Origin: Thozetella sp. PMI_491 | Taxonomy: Eukaryota; Ascomycota; Sordariomycetes; Chaetosphaeriales; Chaetosphaeriaceae | Assembly: GCA_021432635.1 (NCBI GenBank) | Contig: MU270109.1 | Coordinates: 62,001-126,000, forward strand | Direction: 5' to 3' | DNA: 64,000 nucleotides | In this document: positions 44,633 to 55,372 of the stretch, in pieces | Position numbering within the stretch: position 1 is the stretch's first letter | Layout of the letters: each line of letters opens with the position of its first letter | Notes under the pieces: model-generated | The model's database searches: none | What the model saw: only the letters and a program-made list of their open reading frames with translations | Told to the model about the DNA's origin: nothing | Position numbers and translations under genes: made by a program

Positions 44633-46122
44633 CTACTGTACATGGTTTGTCCGAGCCAATAGCTTCAATAACATGTCTTCTCTCTCCTCGTTCCTCCGCC
44701 TGATCGTCCGTATTTCCTCCTCCAGCTTCTCTCTCTTCTCTTTCTCCTCACAACTTTTCGTCATCTCTTCCTTCAACCTTTCAACAAGCTCTTCCCGACT
44801 GAGGTCCATGAGCTCGTCCTCGCTTTCCCTCGTCTTTAGCTTCTTTCCTCGGTCTGCCGTGCTAGGTTCCGCCTCGTTCTCAAGCTCATTGCTATCGCTC
44901 AGACATTGAAGACGGCGGGGCGTGGCAGCGGGGCCATGTACGGTTCGCATATGCCTCTCGTAGTTGTCCTTTCGAGACCAGCCTTTCTTATTATACCGCA
45001 GACAACTGCTTACCATGCAGAAATACTTCATTGATTTCTGATGGACACTCTCATGATGACGTTGCATGTCCTTGTGCGACTGGAATATCTTCTCACATGT
45101 ATCGCAGCGAGTTTTCTGCTGGATTGCGCTGAGATTTTGGTTCTCGCTTTGATTTTTTTTTTTTTTTAGCAAATCAACTATGGAAGAATGAGGAAATCAG
45201 GGGCTCTTTCTTACAGATTTCTATTGTTTAAACGTGGGATCGCCTCCTTGGTTTTCCCCTTGTCTCTAACATGACCTGTAGTTTCATCTCGCAGAAGCAC
45301 CTCAACCGGGACCGAATCGTTGTAGAGTAAATCATAAGACGATTTACTTTGCTCCATACTTCTTGTATCTGGCTGTGGGAGAGAATGTGTGAGCTTGATA
45401 GCTTCAGGGGAAGTCGACGCGCCTATATGAGCCCGTTCGCTCGGGTTCAAAGACGCAGAGACATCGTCGGTCCTTATATCGAAAAAGACACCGTTGTCCG
45501 TACGGGAAGGGCCTGGGAGCTCCTGTGGTAGACTCATGGTGACCCATTCGTGATAGCCAGAGGACTGGCCGGGCTGACCACCTTCTAAATCCTGCTGTCC
45601 AATGTCTTCGGGCCAGTCGAAAGATCCCCAATCAAACTCTTCAACTAAGCTGTGTCATTTTTGGGTCCTTAGCAGTGTTTGACTCGCGATACACTTACCC
45701 TCTTGGAGAGACTGAGGCTGCCATGGAGAAGATACGCCATTGAACATCCATACAACGCCCCAGACGATGATGAGCGCGATCGGGATGGCCCACGGCATGA
45801 CAGTTGAGACTGGCTTTCGACGTTTTTTCTTGCTTTTCCAAGTCCTTCCTCTCCAGTTCTTCCAGCCTGTGAGGCGTTGCAACCAACTATACCAGACCAT
45901 TATTGCTCTCTTAATCCAGCGAAGAAATGGATTTTCAAGCTCTTCCAAAATGAGCCTTTCCAGAATGATCCCAGGTAGCCCTGCATCCTCGTTGAGTAGG
46001 CTGCCTAAGAATCTGACTGATACAGCGGTAGTTGACTTGATATATCTGATAAAGTAATCAAGAGCTCTAACTTGTTTTATAAAGTCAGTTACGTGACCGA
46101 CGACTATGATGCATAGGTCCAT
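44633..46122 (-). CDS. Membrane-anchored C2H2 zinc-finger protein
   Basis: Exons 45699..46122, 45215..45644 and 44633..45128 give 449 residues. Phase is kept at both introns: the first uses CAGCTTAG, and the second skips a near acceptor (which is out of phase) in favour of AATCTCAG beyond an A15 run. Residues 1-108 are amphipathic and end in a basic KSKKKRRKP. A strong membrane span lies at about 109-128 (VMPWAIPIALIIVWGVVWMF). An acidic 150-residue middle follows, then two zinc fingers (CDTCEKIF..H..H and YFCMVSSCLRYNKKGWSRKDN..H..H) and a C-terminal coiled coil. A zinc finger behind a transmembrane helix suggests a latent, membrane-tethered transcription factor. If the first junction is wrong, exon 1 belongs to a separate small membrane protein. 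Confidence 0.55.
45153..45167. repeat. Homopolymer T15 (A15 on the coding strand)
   Basis: This tract falls in the second intron of the zinc-finger gene under the preferred model. It would encode four lysines if exonic, so any indel here would change which acceptor keeps the frame. Confidence 0.8.
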
Positions 46123-46720
46123 GAGCACGGCTCACGCAGCCAAGTAGGTGCTGCGTCGTTGCGGCGAGAAATTTAATAGTTCAAATATATCTGTTTTGGT
46201 TAGGCGATTCGTGGTATTTATGTCTTTTTAGTGCCATAAAATTGTCTCAAGTTTACCTCTAGTGATTGGTCTGGGCCCTCCTCTTCCTGCCTTGCTCGAG
46301 GCAGAAAAAGGGAACGAGGCCAAGCGAGGCCAACTGAGGCCAATCGAAATCGAGACCTGGCTACGATTGGCCGCCTCACTTTGTGACGACTGCCTGAGGC
46401 AATTCCGTGACTCTCTCGCTTGCATAGGTAGATGTTGTGTGTATAATCTCACAAGATTTACTAATGCCTGTGCGTAGAAATATCTTCCGTATACCTAGGC
46501 AGAGGTCGATCTCACCACCTCGTGGGCGGTAGCTATCTAGTCCTTTTGAGCTATGTAAACTATGCTTGGCAAAAGGAATTGCACCACAGAGACGGACCAG
46601 CATCCTGTACTAGTAGGATTATTATCGTGGTTCAAAGTTGCAAGGCGCTGGACTCAGGAGAGCTACATTTCACGAGATTTTGACGGAGACTTGTTGCGCT
46701 GCTCAAAGGTAGGTAGGTAA
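46123..46720. other. AT-rich intergenic region with tRNA-like remnant
   Basis: The spacer between the zinc-finger gene and the DUF3433 gene is AT-rich, with short GAGGCCAA-type direct repeats near 46317-46345 and a tRNA-like stretch at 46489-46560. No coding gene is seen. Confidence 0.45.
46489..46560 (-). pseudogene. Degraded tRNA-like sequence
   Basis: The 72-nt minus-strand segment starts GTTTACA then TAGCTC, as in tRNA positions 8-13. It forms a D-like arm (AGCT/AGCT) and an anticodon-like arm ACCGC/GTGGT with a 7-nt loop CCACGAG (ACG at the anticodon position), and ends GTATAC, nearly complementary to its start. The T-arm is poor and position 33 is C. It looks like a decayed tRNA or tRNA-derived SINE, not a working gene. 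Confidence 0.25.
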
Positions 46721-49605
46721 TTAACCACCATCATCAAAATGGCCATCTACTGTGATCCTCTTCGTGCCTGACATACCCACGGCTTCAGCCAGCTGAAACT
46801 TCATGCCCTCCCCCATGACCCTTAGGTCCCGATCCTTCTTGGCAAGGCTTCCCAAGCCTTCGAAGAGTTCCAGCACCGGCGAATCACATACGTAGTACAT
46901 AGCTCCTGCAACCGTGGTCGGGTCCGCTGGCAACTGAGGCCAGGCCAGGAAAAAGGTCCCGGCGACAACGAGCCACATCAAAGCCAGGATGGCCACCGCC
47001 AGCCACGTGCACACGAGGTGCGTGAGCCACGTCTGCATGATGCCCTTCGGTACGTTGTTCAGCAGGATAGGCATGAACTCGGACAGAATGGCTGTGGCTG
47101 CCACGACTCCCAAAGCGCCGTGGCGCCGCTGGATGGCGCTCCACAGACCCGTGAAGGCGTTGATTGGTTGCGAGATCAGCACTGAGCGGCTGGCCGACTG
47201 TGGCCGTCGTGAGAGCAGATAATAAGGGCTCAACGTGGCCATGCCTAGTGCTATTAGTTTGATGCCCACATGGGGGTTATAAGATGCGCCTGTGGTGTAA
47301 ATGAAAACTTACTAGCGAAGAAGGAGCTCCAGAAGAAGGTGACTCCGACGCCCACCATCGTGAAGAGGAACTTGACGCCGAAGCTCTGCGAGTCCATAAA
47401 ATGCTCGAATCCAGTCTCATCAAATGTTTCGTTGTAGTACAAAATCACCACCAATAAACCGCTAATGAATAGCAAGAAAGCTAGTCTTCCCACGACCGAC
47501 AGGGTGATAAAGGGGATCGGTATGTTGGCGTGCCCGTTGCTGTGGGGGCGAACCATGCCCGCTCCTTTCTCGTCCAAAGTCTTAATCGCGGTTTCTGACC
47601 GCTCTGCATCGTGTTGAATCTTTATTCCGTAATCTACATCACCGTATTCGCTCCTAAAGTAGCCAAGTCGAAAAATATGCCCTCCGAGAGCGTCCATGAG
47701 CCGGGCACGCTTCACCCTGCCGTCTTCTCCGAGCTGCACCGAGCTAAGAATCGCCCGGATCTCGCTGTTAGTCGACAGTGTCGCAACGCCCGCGATGCTC
47801 CACGGATTTGCCGCCACGCCGGACTGCCATCCACGAAGCGTAAATAGTATCAGCACGATCAGCAGCACCATGATTCCGAGCAGCGCCATCGTCGCTCTCG
47901 CCGGGCCTGTATATACGCCCAGCGTCATGGCACAGCCGTAGAACCTGGCGGGCGAGCACTTGCCGTGCAGCTGAATAGCTACGGATTCCGACGCGAGCGG
48001 CACGAGGAATACGGAGCATAGAGTTAGCAGCGTTGTGAAGAGCGCTAGCGGCTGGCCATCTGACAGCGAGCGGACGCTAGCGATGATTCCATAGACGCCG
48101 CCAGTCTGGAGACAAAGCGAGGAATGACTAGGCGCGCCTCCGCGGAGCGTCAGCGCATGGAAGGGCTGGAACTGCTTCGCAGTCAGGTCGATCATCCGGA
48201 TCGGGATGGACAGCAATACGCTGGCGATGGTCGGGAGAAAGAATCCGATAAAATAGTCGCTATAGGTAATTATGTAAACATGTACCGTGCTATCTGTATT
48301 AGGGGTTCCTGGAGACGGCGAGGTGCTGCTGCTAGGATAGGTCGGGTACTCGGTAAGTGTTGCTGTGGGCACCCCGGCGGAATCGGTCAGGACGACGACG
48401 ATCGGCTGCACAGGAGCACTTGTTGTAACTGTCGCGGTCGGATGACCGTACGAGCCAAGTAGTGCCACAATGGTGGGCGTGAAAAGCGCGGACGGCATTA
48501 TTGTTGATGTCGCCGTTGGTACGCCCATTGAATTCTTCAAGGTTACGACCTCGACCGCCATATAAGAGGCCCCGATCAGGCTGACGACGCCACGGAGCGT
48601 AGTGACTTTGGCGACCGAGGATACGATACCGTTGAGCGTCTTCACTTCCGATAACGAACTAACCACCCCCGTCAACGTCGTTGTCCCGACGATGGCCTGC
48701 TCCTGGCCGTCGATGGTAATTTTACTAGAAAAGGTGCTCACAACCTTTTCCAGAGTCGTTTGACCAATAGCCGTGCTCACGACCCCATCTGGTGTTGTGG
48801 GTGTGACCATGGTGCTCACGACGCCCTCCAGGGTGGTTGGACGAAGGGTTTCTCGCGGCGCCGTGGATGTGACTACTGGAAGTTTCTGTTGCACGGATGT
48901 TGAGCTCGAAGGATTTCCATCTCCGGCCGCAGGGGGGCCGTTGGCCCATGTACTCTCGGGAATTCCAGAGCTCTCGGTAACGGTGATAGTTCCAATGGTA
49001 GCATAGTTGCCCGAGGAGGGTAAATCGTGGGACGCACTCCACGAACTAGTAGGGGGATTATTGATACTCTGTTCCGCGCTGCATTTATCGCATGGGTTGG
49101 GCGGGCAGTTACCATATAAACGGCAGGCAGAGAACTTATCAGGCGGCTGATCATCAGGGATGGCCGAGGACGCTGGGGGTGGCGTGATAGTTGACTTTTC
49201 AGCCTCCAGGGTGCTTGTAGATGATAAGGCGGTGTTGTGTGAAGGCGGTCCCACGATAATAGCCCTGCGAGATGGGTGTTGCTCCTCATGGCTTCGTATG
49301 TAGTCTGTGAGGATAGTCTCCAAGTTGATGTTGTGCCTGGGGAACAAATTTGTGCTTTGTCCAACTGGCAATGTATGGCAAGACCACTCGAGCAGCACTA
49401 TTGGAATGCTCAAGACAACAGCCAAGCTCACAAGGAACGGCCATCTGAGAGCCACTGGCTTGTAGTTTGGGACCGGAGCTTGCGGCAGGGAAGAACATGA
49501 CCCTTCTTCCTTGCAGCACCGCATGGGGTTGGCCTGGCAGCGATAGTGAGGCCGGGCAGAGTTGGAGTCTTTGAAAGCCTTAGGCTCCGACCTGGACGTG
49601 GCCAT
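46721..49605 (-). CDS. DUF3433 multi-pass membrane protein with repetitive stalk
   Basis: Exons 47313..49605 and 46721..47244 give 938 residues; the 68-nt intron has a GTAAGT donor, and A plus GC makes Ser. After a Cys-rich cytosolic leader, a membrane span lies at about residues 56-75. A Ser/Thr/Pro-rich region follows, with six or more diverged copies of a T-T-L-x-G-V-V-S unit (TTLEGVVST, TTLTGVVSS, KTLNGIVSS, TTLRGVVSL), then two GVPTAT units. Downstream is the DUF3433 core, with PIRMIDLTAKQFQPFHAL and several spans. The second exon restores a second, related half (SPYYLLSRRPQSASRSVLIS). The family is fungal, at the plasma membrane by prediction, and of unknown function; the stalk probably faces outside and is O-glycosylated. 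Confidence 0.82.
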
Positions 49606-51069
49606 CGTGAAGCTTAGCTAGGCAGTTGCCCGCTTGTAAGTCGACATGAGAGGCTCTAGCAGGGTAGCGTTGAGTTAAATACAACCTTGCATATACGAAC
49701 GGAACGTGAACGCCTCCCGTTTCTAACGCACCGCCACCACAACGGTGCCGAACCATCGGGAGCTCGGGTTCGTATGGGGTTCAACGCTATCGAAGCCACC
49801 ATGACTGAAGCAAAGTATGAGGACGGTGAAGGTTTATCCGCTTTCTTTTGATTGGTGTCGAAGACCCTAGCTGATACGCTGGATAGACAATCACGGTATG
49901 TGGCCCTGACAGGGTATAATGTGGTCGTTATGCAGGAGGTTAACTGAATCTGCTCAGCTGAACATCCCCCTCCAGCAAGGGAGGGTGCTAGGCTAGCCTA
50001 TCAGCGTCCGGGGTCAATACCATCAACCTCTTCTTCGTACGCTGGTATTGGAACATATTCACACAGACAAATGTAGCGTAGGATTCCTCCTGGCAATCCC
50101 GAGCCTGCATAATATATCCCTACCTGGGAAGCTTGTCCCTGGCCGAAGCTATCACAAGTCCTTAGGAGCCCCCCGGGCTGCAGGAAGGGCTGAAATAAAA
50201 GCACTTTGTGCCCCCCCGACCCGACCCATGGCCCTATCGGCTTCGTTTGCAGGCAAAAATAAGCAGAGCATGATTACGACCTCAGCTGAACTATCGTGCA
50301 GGCATGCTAGTTTATCGAATTTCCGAGGTGCACACACCTAGCTACAAAGCCTCTCAAGAAGGCCATGGCGCGGTATGCCGTGCGAAAGCATCTCTGCAGA
50401 CCATCATCCACACCTTCCTTAGCATTCCGGGCAAAGGTGCCCGAAGCCATGATTATGAAGCAGGATCAGTGATGAAATCCGCCGCGGCTGACCTCGCAGA
50501 CTACTGCCCCAGAAATAAAATAATGACGTGACATGGACCGAGCGGAAAGTGCGGTTCTGAACTCTCCGCAGGTGATGGAACACATTGGCCCTCACTAGGT
50601 AAGGTAACTAGGATATTATTCAAGTAAGCTGACGCCCGGGGGGCGGGGGGGTTCAAGTTGCGATCTTCGTTCAACACTGTAACACCCAATCGAAACATGA
50701 ATAAACAGTCGCGTCCCCCATAACGATTAGGTGCGTAACTTGTGTAGTTGTGGGCGGCCGCTGTTTATGCCGGGCTACATTAGCACATTGTCGGGCAAAA
50801 AGTTGGGCAAAAAGTTGCGCGAATGAAGAATAGAAGAAGGGCTAGAAACGGTTAAAAAGAAAGAGCGTATTGGGTTTGCCAACCGGATATCCGGTCCTTA
50901 CCTTAGGCAGCCATAATCACCATAAATAATCAGACAGGCTCTTTGCCGGATGCAGTCGCAGCTCGCTCCCGCCTAGCAACCACTAAACGAAACAAGCGAC
51001 CCAAATATTTGCCCTCACCCCGTCGCGATTGGCCTAAGTTTCTCTGACGGGGAGTAATTGGCCACGAAG
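49606..51069. other. Divergent intergenic region
   Basis: This spacer between the DUF3433 and SGNH hydrolase start codons should hold both promoters. Frames inside are short and featureless. No RNA gene is seen. Confidence 0.5.
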
Positions 51070-51882
51070 ATGGGCAAGCTTACGTTTTGCGCCCTCGGCA
51101 GCTCCTTCGCCTCCGGGGCCGGCATCAAGCCCATTGTGAACTCAGCGGCGGGCCAGTCCAGCGTCAACTACGCCCGCCTTCTCGCCAGCGAGTTTGATGC
51201 CGACCTCCTCGACTTGTCGTGCTCCGGGGCGACGCTGCTCAATGTCCTGGATACCCGACAAGGCTTCTTTCCGCTCAGCCGCTTCCCGCCCCAGGTCAAC
51301 GGCGTTCCGAAGGACGCAGACCTGGTGACTCTGACGGCTGGTGGCAATGACCTCGGTTACAGCGGCCGGATGGTGATGGATTCTATGTGGGCGGACACCA
51401 TCGGCGCCGCGGACGAGCCGCAGACAGCGGACGATGATGACGAGGCCGACGGAGCCGTGTCAGCGGATGAGCTAACGCGGCGCTTCATTGCCGCCATCGA
51501 CGCGGTCAAGCAGAGGGCGCCTAATGCCACAATTTTCCTCGTCGATTACCTCCCTATTTTTGACAAGGCCACGCGGCCAAGACAGGACAGCCCCCTTCCC
51601 CAGAGCAAGCTGGACTTCTTCCAGGATCTAGCGCGTCAGCTCTCGTCGGCATACCAACGCGCCGCCGAGGCCCGCCCTGGTACCCTCCTCCTGGAGCCCG
51701 GCGACTGGTGCCGTGGTCACGCGGTCGGCTCGGAAGAGCCTTGGGTGGAAGGCTACGCCGCGAGCATGCTCATGGGATTCGGAACCCTTCCATACCACCC
51801 CAACGCGGCAGGACACCGCGGCGTGGCGGAAGAACTCGCGAGGCGTCTTAATGAAATCAAGGGGTGGAAAGGAAAGGACTGA
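51070..51882 (+). CDS. SGNH/GDSL-family hydrolase
   Basis: A single frame of 270 residues starts at the ATG at 51070; a TTG four codons upstream is in frame but unlikely. Block I is ALGSSFASGAG with the nucleophile Ser, the oxyanion Gly region is LDLSCSGATLLNVL, block III is TAGGNDLGY (Asn), and block V is YHPNAAGH with the catalytic His. The usual Asp three residues before that His is absent (LPYH), so the enzyme may work as a Ser-His dyad like some bacterial esterases. An acidic insertion (ADDDDEADGA) follows block III. There is no signal peptide, so it is probably intracellular. It should hydrolyse esters of an unknown small molecule. Confidence 0.85.
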   Translation: MGKLTFCALGSSFASGAGIKPIVNSAAGQSSVNYARLLASEFDADLLDLSCSGATLLNVLDTRQGFFPLSRFPPQVNGVPKDADLVTLTAGGNDLGYSGRMVMDSMWADTIGAADEPQTADDDDEADGAVSADELTRRFIAAIDAVKQRAPNATIFLVDYLPIFDKATRPRQDSPLPQSKLDFFQDLARQLSSAYQRAAEARPGTLLLEPGDWCRGHAVGSEEPWVEGYAASMLMGFGTLPYHPNAAGHRGVAEELARRLNEIKGWKGKD

Positions 51883-52011
51883 CGAGGGGTTTGCTGCCAC
51901 TACATCCCGTGGCAACACACTAGACAAACAACCCGACATAGAAGATAGATAGATATGGGCCGTTCTATGCATAATAATAACAGCCTCCCGTACACGACGC
52001 ACAGTGATCCG

Positions 52012-52440
52012 TCAACCCTCCTCTTCCAAGTGTAGAAGGCCAGCCTCCGTCTTCCTAAAGCCGCAAGCAGATTCGTAAAATGACTTGAGCCGCGCTTCAT
52101 AGTCAACATGCAGCCAAGTGCAGCCAGCCTTGCGTGCTTCGTCGACCATCGCCTGGACGAGCTGGGAGCCAATCTTTTTGTGTTGGAAATCCGGATCTAC
52201 GCACGTGTCCAAAAGAAACGCGTGTAGGCCACCATCCCATGCCATGTGTATAAATCCGACTAGCTTCGACTTTGACATGTTGTCGCTGTAGATTGCACCC
52301 GCCCAGCTCAGTGCATGTTGTGAAAGCTGCTGTGACCACTGCCGTGAAGTTGGTTGGCCAAACGCACGTGAATGAAGCCCATTAAGAGCCGCATCATCTA
52401 GCGGGAACTTAACAGTAATGGTTATTTCGGGATTCTCCAT
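52012..52440 (-). CDS. GNAT-family N-acetyltransferase
   Basis: A single-exon frame of 142 residues starts at 52440. The layout is a complete minimal GNAT fold. SKLVGFIHMAWDGG and AFLLDTCVDPDFQHKKIGSQLV give strands 3-4 and the acetyl-CoA pyrophosphate loop; MVDEARKAGCTWLHVDYEARLKSFYESACGF (here abridged by its ends) is the C-terminal helix-strand with the family Tyr. It transfers acetyl from acetyl-CoA to an unknown amine. The 3' end faces the SGNH hydrolase gene only 129 bp away. Confidence 0.85.
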   Translation of the reverse strand: MENPEITITVKFPLDDAALNGLHSRAFGQPTSRQWSQQLSQHALSWAGAIYSDNMSKSKLVGFIHMAWDGGLHAFLLDTCVDPDFQHKKIGSQLVQAMVDEARKAGCTWLHVDYEARLKSFYESACGFRKTEAGLLHLEEEG

Positions 52441-52906
52441 CTGGTGGTATTGAAATTACTGGCCCGAGGGAAAGCGCCACCTGGTTACTGGCCCGCGACG
52501 ATGCTATTAGAAACCTTCGCTCTAGTCTTTCCATGGTTGCCTTGGGAGAGGGGTAAGTATGGAATCTATGTTCTGATTGCCGCCGAGGCGCTCACGTGTT
52601 TGATTCCATAATTATTTTCACATCTCCCAATATCTAATCTCCCCAAACCTCTTTTATCTATGCTGTTTCCTGGCTTCATTATGCCATATATTAGAGTGTC
52701 CAGTCTTGCTCTCTCCAACCTGGCCCATGTATTTGGGGGCAAGACTTCTCTTACCACCTCGAGACAGATTCGCCCATTACCGCACCCAGTGACTTCCTCC
52801 GTGTTATGCAGCCCCGAATTGTTTTCATTAGTTTACAGATATCCCAGTACTGGCTGCTCTCCAGTATGCATTTTCTTAAGCACAAACTTTCAGTCCCTCC
52901 TCTCCA
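52441..52906. other. Intergenic, no gene seen
   Basis: This is the promoter side of the GNAT gene and the 3' flank of the cyanamide hydratase gene. It is moderately AT-rich and nothing is recognised. Confidence 0.5.
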
Positions 52907-53702
52907 TCACGGCAACTCTGCGAGAGGGTTTCCCAGAACTTGGTTAGGGAATGCCTCGGTGCCAAGATGGGTCGTGTGTGCCCATGGCTTCAGACCGTTC
53001 TCTTTACCGATGGTGTGCGCGAAGCACTGGCTCCAGCCTTCACGGGAGAATGCCTTGTTCACGGCGACCCGCGTGTCGTTGTGGATGATCTCGGGCATCC
53101 CCCCGACGTTGTCGTAGATGGTCGCGAGCTGGATCAGCTGGCCGAGGAAGGTGATGGTGCCGACGGTACCTAAGTCCTGGTGCCGGATGATGGCCTCGCA
53201 CACGGCCTCGGCTTGCGACTGGGGCGCGCCGAGCTGCTTCCCGATGAGGTCCAGCGCGAGGAGGCCGCCGTAGAACTCAAACGAGAGCTGGGTGGCGTGC
53301 AGGTTCTCGTCGGTGGTGCCGATATCGTGAAGCAGGCAGGTCAGGGCGAGCGTTGACGAGGAGAGAGTCTCAGCCTGCTGCGGGAACTGCTGCCGGAGAA
53401 TGGCGGACGCTTGTATGCATTGTTAGAATTCGGGGCGATCACTTGGGGTGGCCAGAGGTGGGGGGCCTACCGAAGTAGAAAACTCGCATCGAGTGGTTAA
53501 ACGTCTCGGGCGCCAGCTTCTCCTTCGCATACTGCTGGACCTTCGCTGCAACCGGGTCGTTCGCGGGAAATACAATATCGTCAACGAGCAACGGCTCAGG
53601 CTTGTTGAGGTAGGGTTTGCCGAGGAAGATGGCATTCGGGTCCACGGGCACGGCACTCCATCCGTGGACCGCAACGGAGCTGGTAGCATCGACGGGGGCC
53701 AT
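52907..53702 (-). CDS. Cyanamide hydratase, HD-domain
   Basis: Exons 53471..53702 and 52907..53409 give 244 residues, the same length as the Myrothecium cyanamide hydratase as I recall it. The 61-nt intron ends ACAAG, and splicing joins NHSMRVFYF to ASAILRQQFP. The HD metal ligands are visible: His70 in TFNHSMRV, His105-Asp106 in LLHDIGTTDEN, then AIIRHQDLG and a later Asp in IYDNVG. The enzyme hydrates cyanamide to urea in the cytosol and gives access to nitrogen or resistance to cyanamide; some homologues act on nitriles or isonitriles. Nearby SGNH and GNAT genes hint at a detoxification neighbourhood, which is inference. Confidence 0.9.
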
Positions 53703-55372
53703 ATTGGGGTCGTGGATGTTGTGACTTTGCTAGGCGCAAGTAAGCTGCGGATTGGGCGTATAAGACGATGGTGATTCTATCGCGTGATATCCTACGAGAT
53801 GGACCAAAAGTGACGATCGTGCCGAGCAGCACCCTTTATACACCAGATCGAAGCCCCCCTACGGAATAGAGGCGACGACGATGACGTGTCTTGGTCGGAG
53901 TCGCTCGTTCTCAAATGCATTGCAACATCTCGGAGTAACGAGACTATTTCCTAGTGCCTGAAGCTCGCGCTGTTCGGGCATGCCTCGGTCGTGCGATGTT
54001 GCTTACACATCCCATATACTCGGTAGGATTATGCTATCCAGGCCGCTTTGTTGCATTTCCGCGGCGAATGAACTGCACTAGCGGCATCCATATTTGGCTT
54101 CCGGGGTTTGGGGAGCCTGTGAAACGTCTTCCCTAGGGGCTCCGCGTGCGGAGGGCAAAAGGTGTGCCTAGAGCCTGTGCGGCTCGTGACTCCATCGGCT
54201 TTTGGGCGACGCAGGGCGGACCAAACTACCGGTAGGTATGTATGTACCTAGTAGTAGGTCTTGGAACGAAGGGGCTGTAATGGTACGCCCGAGGGGGGAG
54301 TCGCCCAGTCGCTCTGCTGCCCCGCCATGACACTGGCACGCCCGGCCGGCACGCTTGACCGCTGCATACAGAGCTGGCAAGGTGTGAAGACTTAAAATAT
54401 CGACCAGTTTGGGTGTTTTTGCCCGTCCTAATGGCGTCCCAATGGCGTCGCGGGTTGTCGTTGTGCAGAATGTGCAGAATGCAATCGCGTGATTAACGGC
54501 ATATTTGACTCCCTTCCAGCAGCCTTGTAACACCAGCAGCCCGCATGCTTACCCGCAGAGACGTGCTAGTCTCTTGGTTGTTTGTGCCAAGCTCATTGGC
54601 TCTAATTACTTGCATGTTTGCATGTATGCTGTGCTGTAGAGGATTGGTTGAAAGGGGGGGGGAAGGGGGGGTTTACGCCCCTTGCTTACCCAAAGGGATG
54701 GAAGGTGGTTGGACCTATTCGCCCTGGGCAAGGCGCATAAGCTGTTTTTGTAGACAAGCAGGCCCCGTATAGAGTGCTTAGTGGCTCCCCTGCTCTCTAT
54801 GGCCTCTATAAAATCCTCGTCCCGACGCGGCGCGGCAGACCGAGAGATTGGGTGCGTGGGTGATGGGCGGCGCCGAACCAACGGGCGGAGATCTCGATGA
54901 GGCGTGGAGAAAAGCTGAGGCGGCGAGTCGCATACTGGCCGAGCGCTGGTAGCCTATCGCCACCCCCGCATGGAGACGTCGTGCGCCTCACTTTCCGGCC
55001 CGCCTTCCACCTCGTCGCCGTCTGCTTCCCCCCCTAAACTGCACCTGCACCTGCACCTGCAAATGTCCCGTACCCGCCTCCGGGGCTATTAGGATTAGAA
55101 CATAGCCTCGATAGCACAAACCTGTCTCCGGGGAGGGGCCCTCCTGACCTCTCGACTGCGTGAGGCGAAGAAGCTCGCCGCCCGCAGCAACCAAAGTGCA
55201 ACAAGCCGGGCCCGATTGGCTGGGTTGTGTTCAGAGAACGAGCACGGCGAGGAGGAGGCAGAAGAGCCACGAGCATACATGATAACTAGCGGCGGGCATC
55301 CCCAGACGCTTTCCCCCTCTGGCCAGCGCCTGATCTACGTCCTCTCGTCCCCGGCCATGGCATGCCGCTGAG
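53703..55372. other. 1.7 kb divergent intergenic region
   Basis: This spacer lies between the cyanamide hydratase and BTB start codons. A G-rich stretch is at about 54650-54672. The frames present are short and featureless. Confidence 0.5.
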
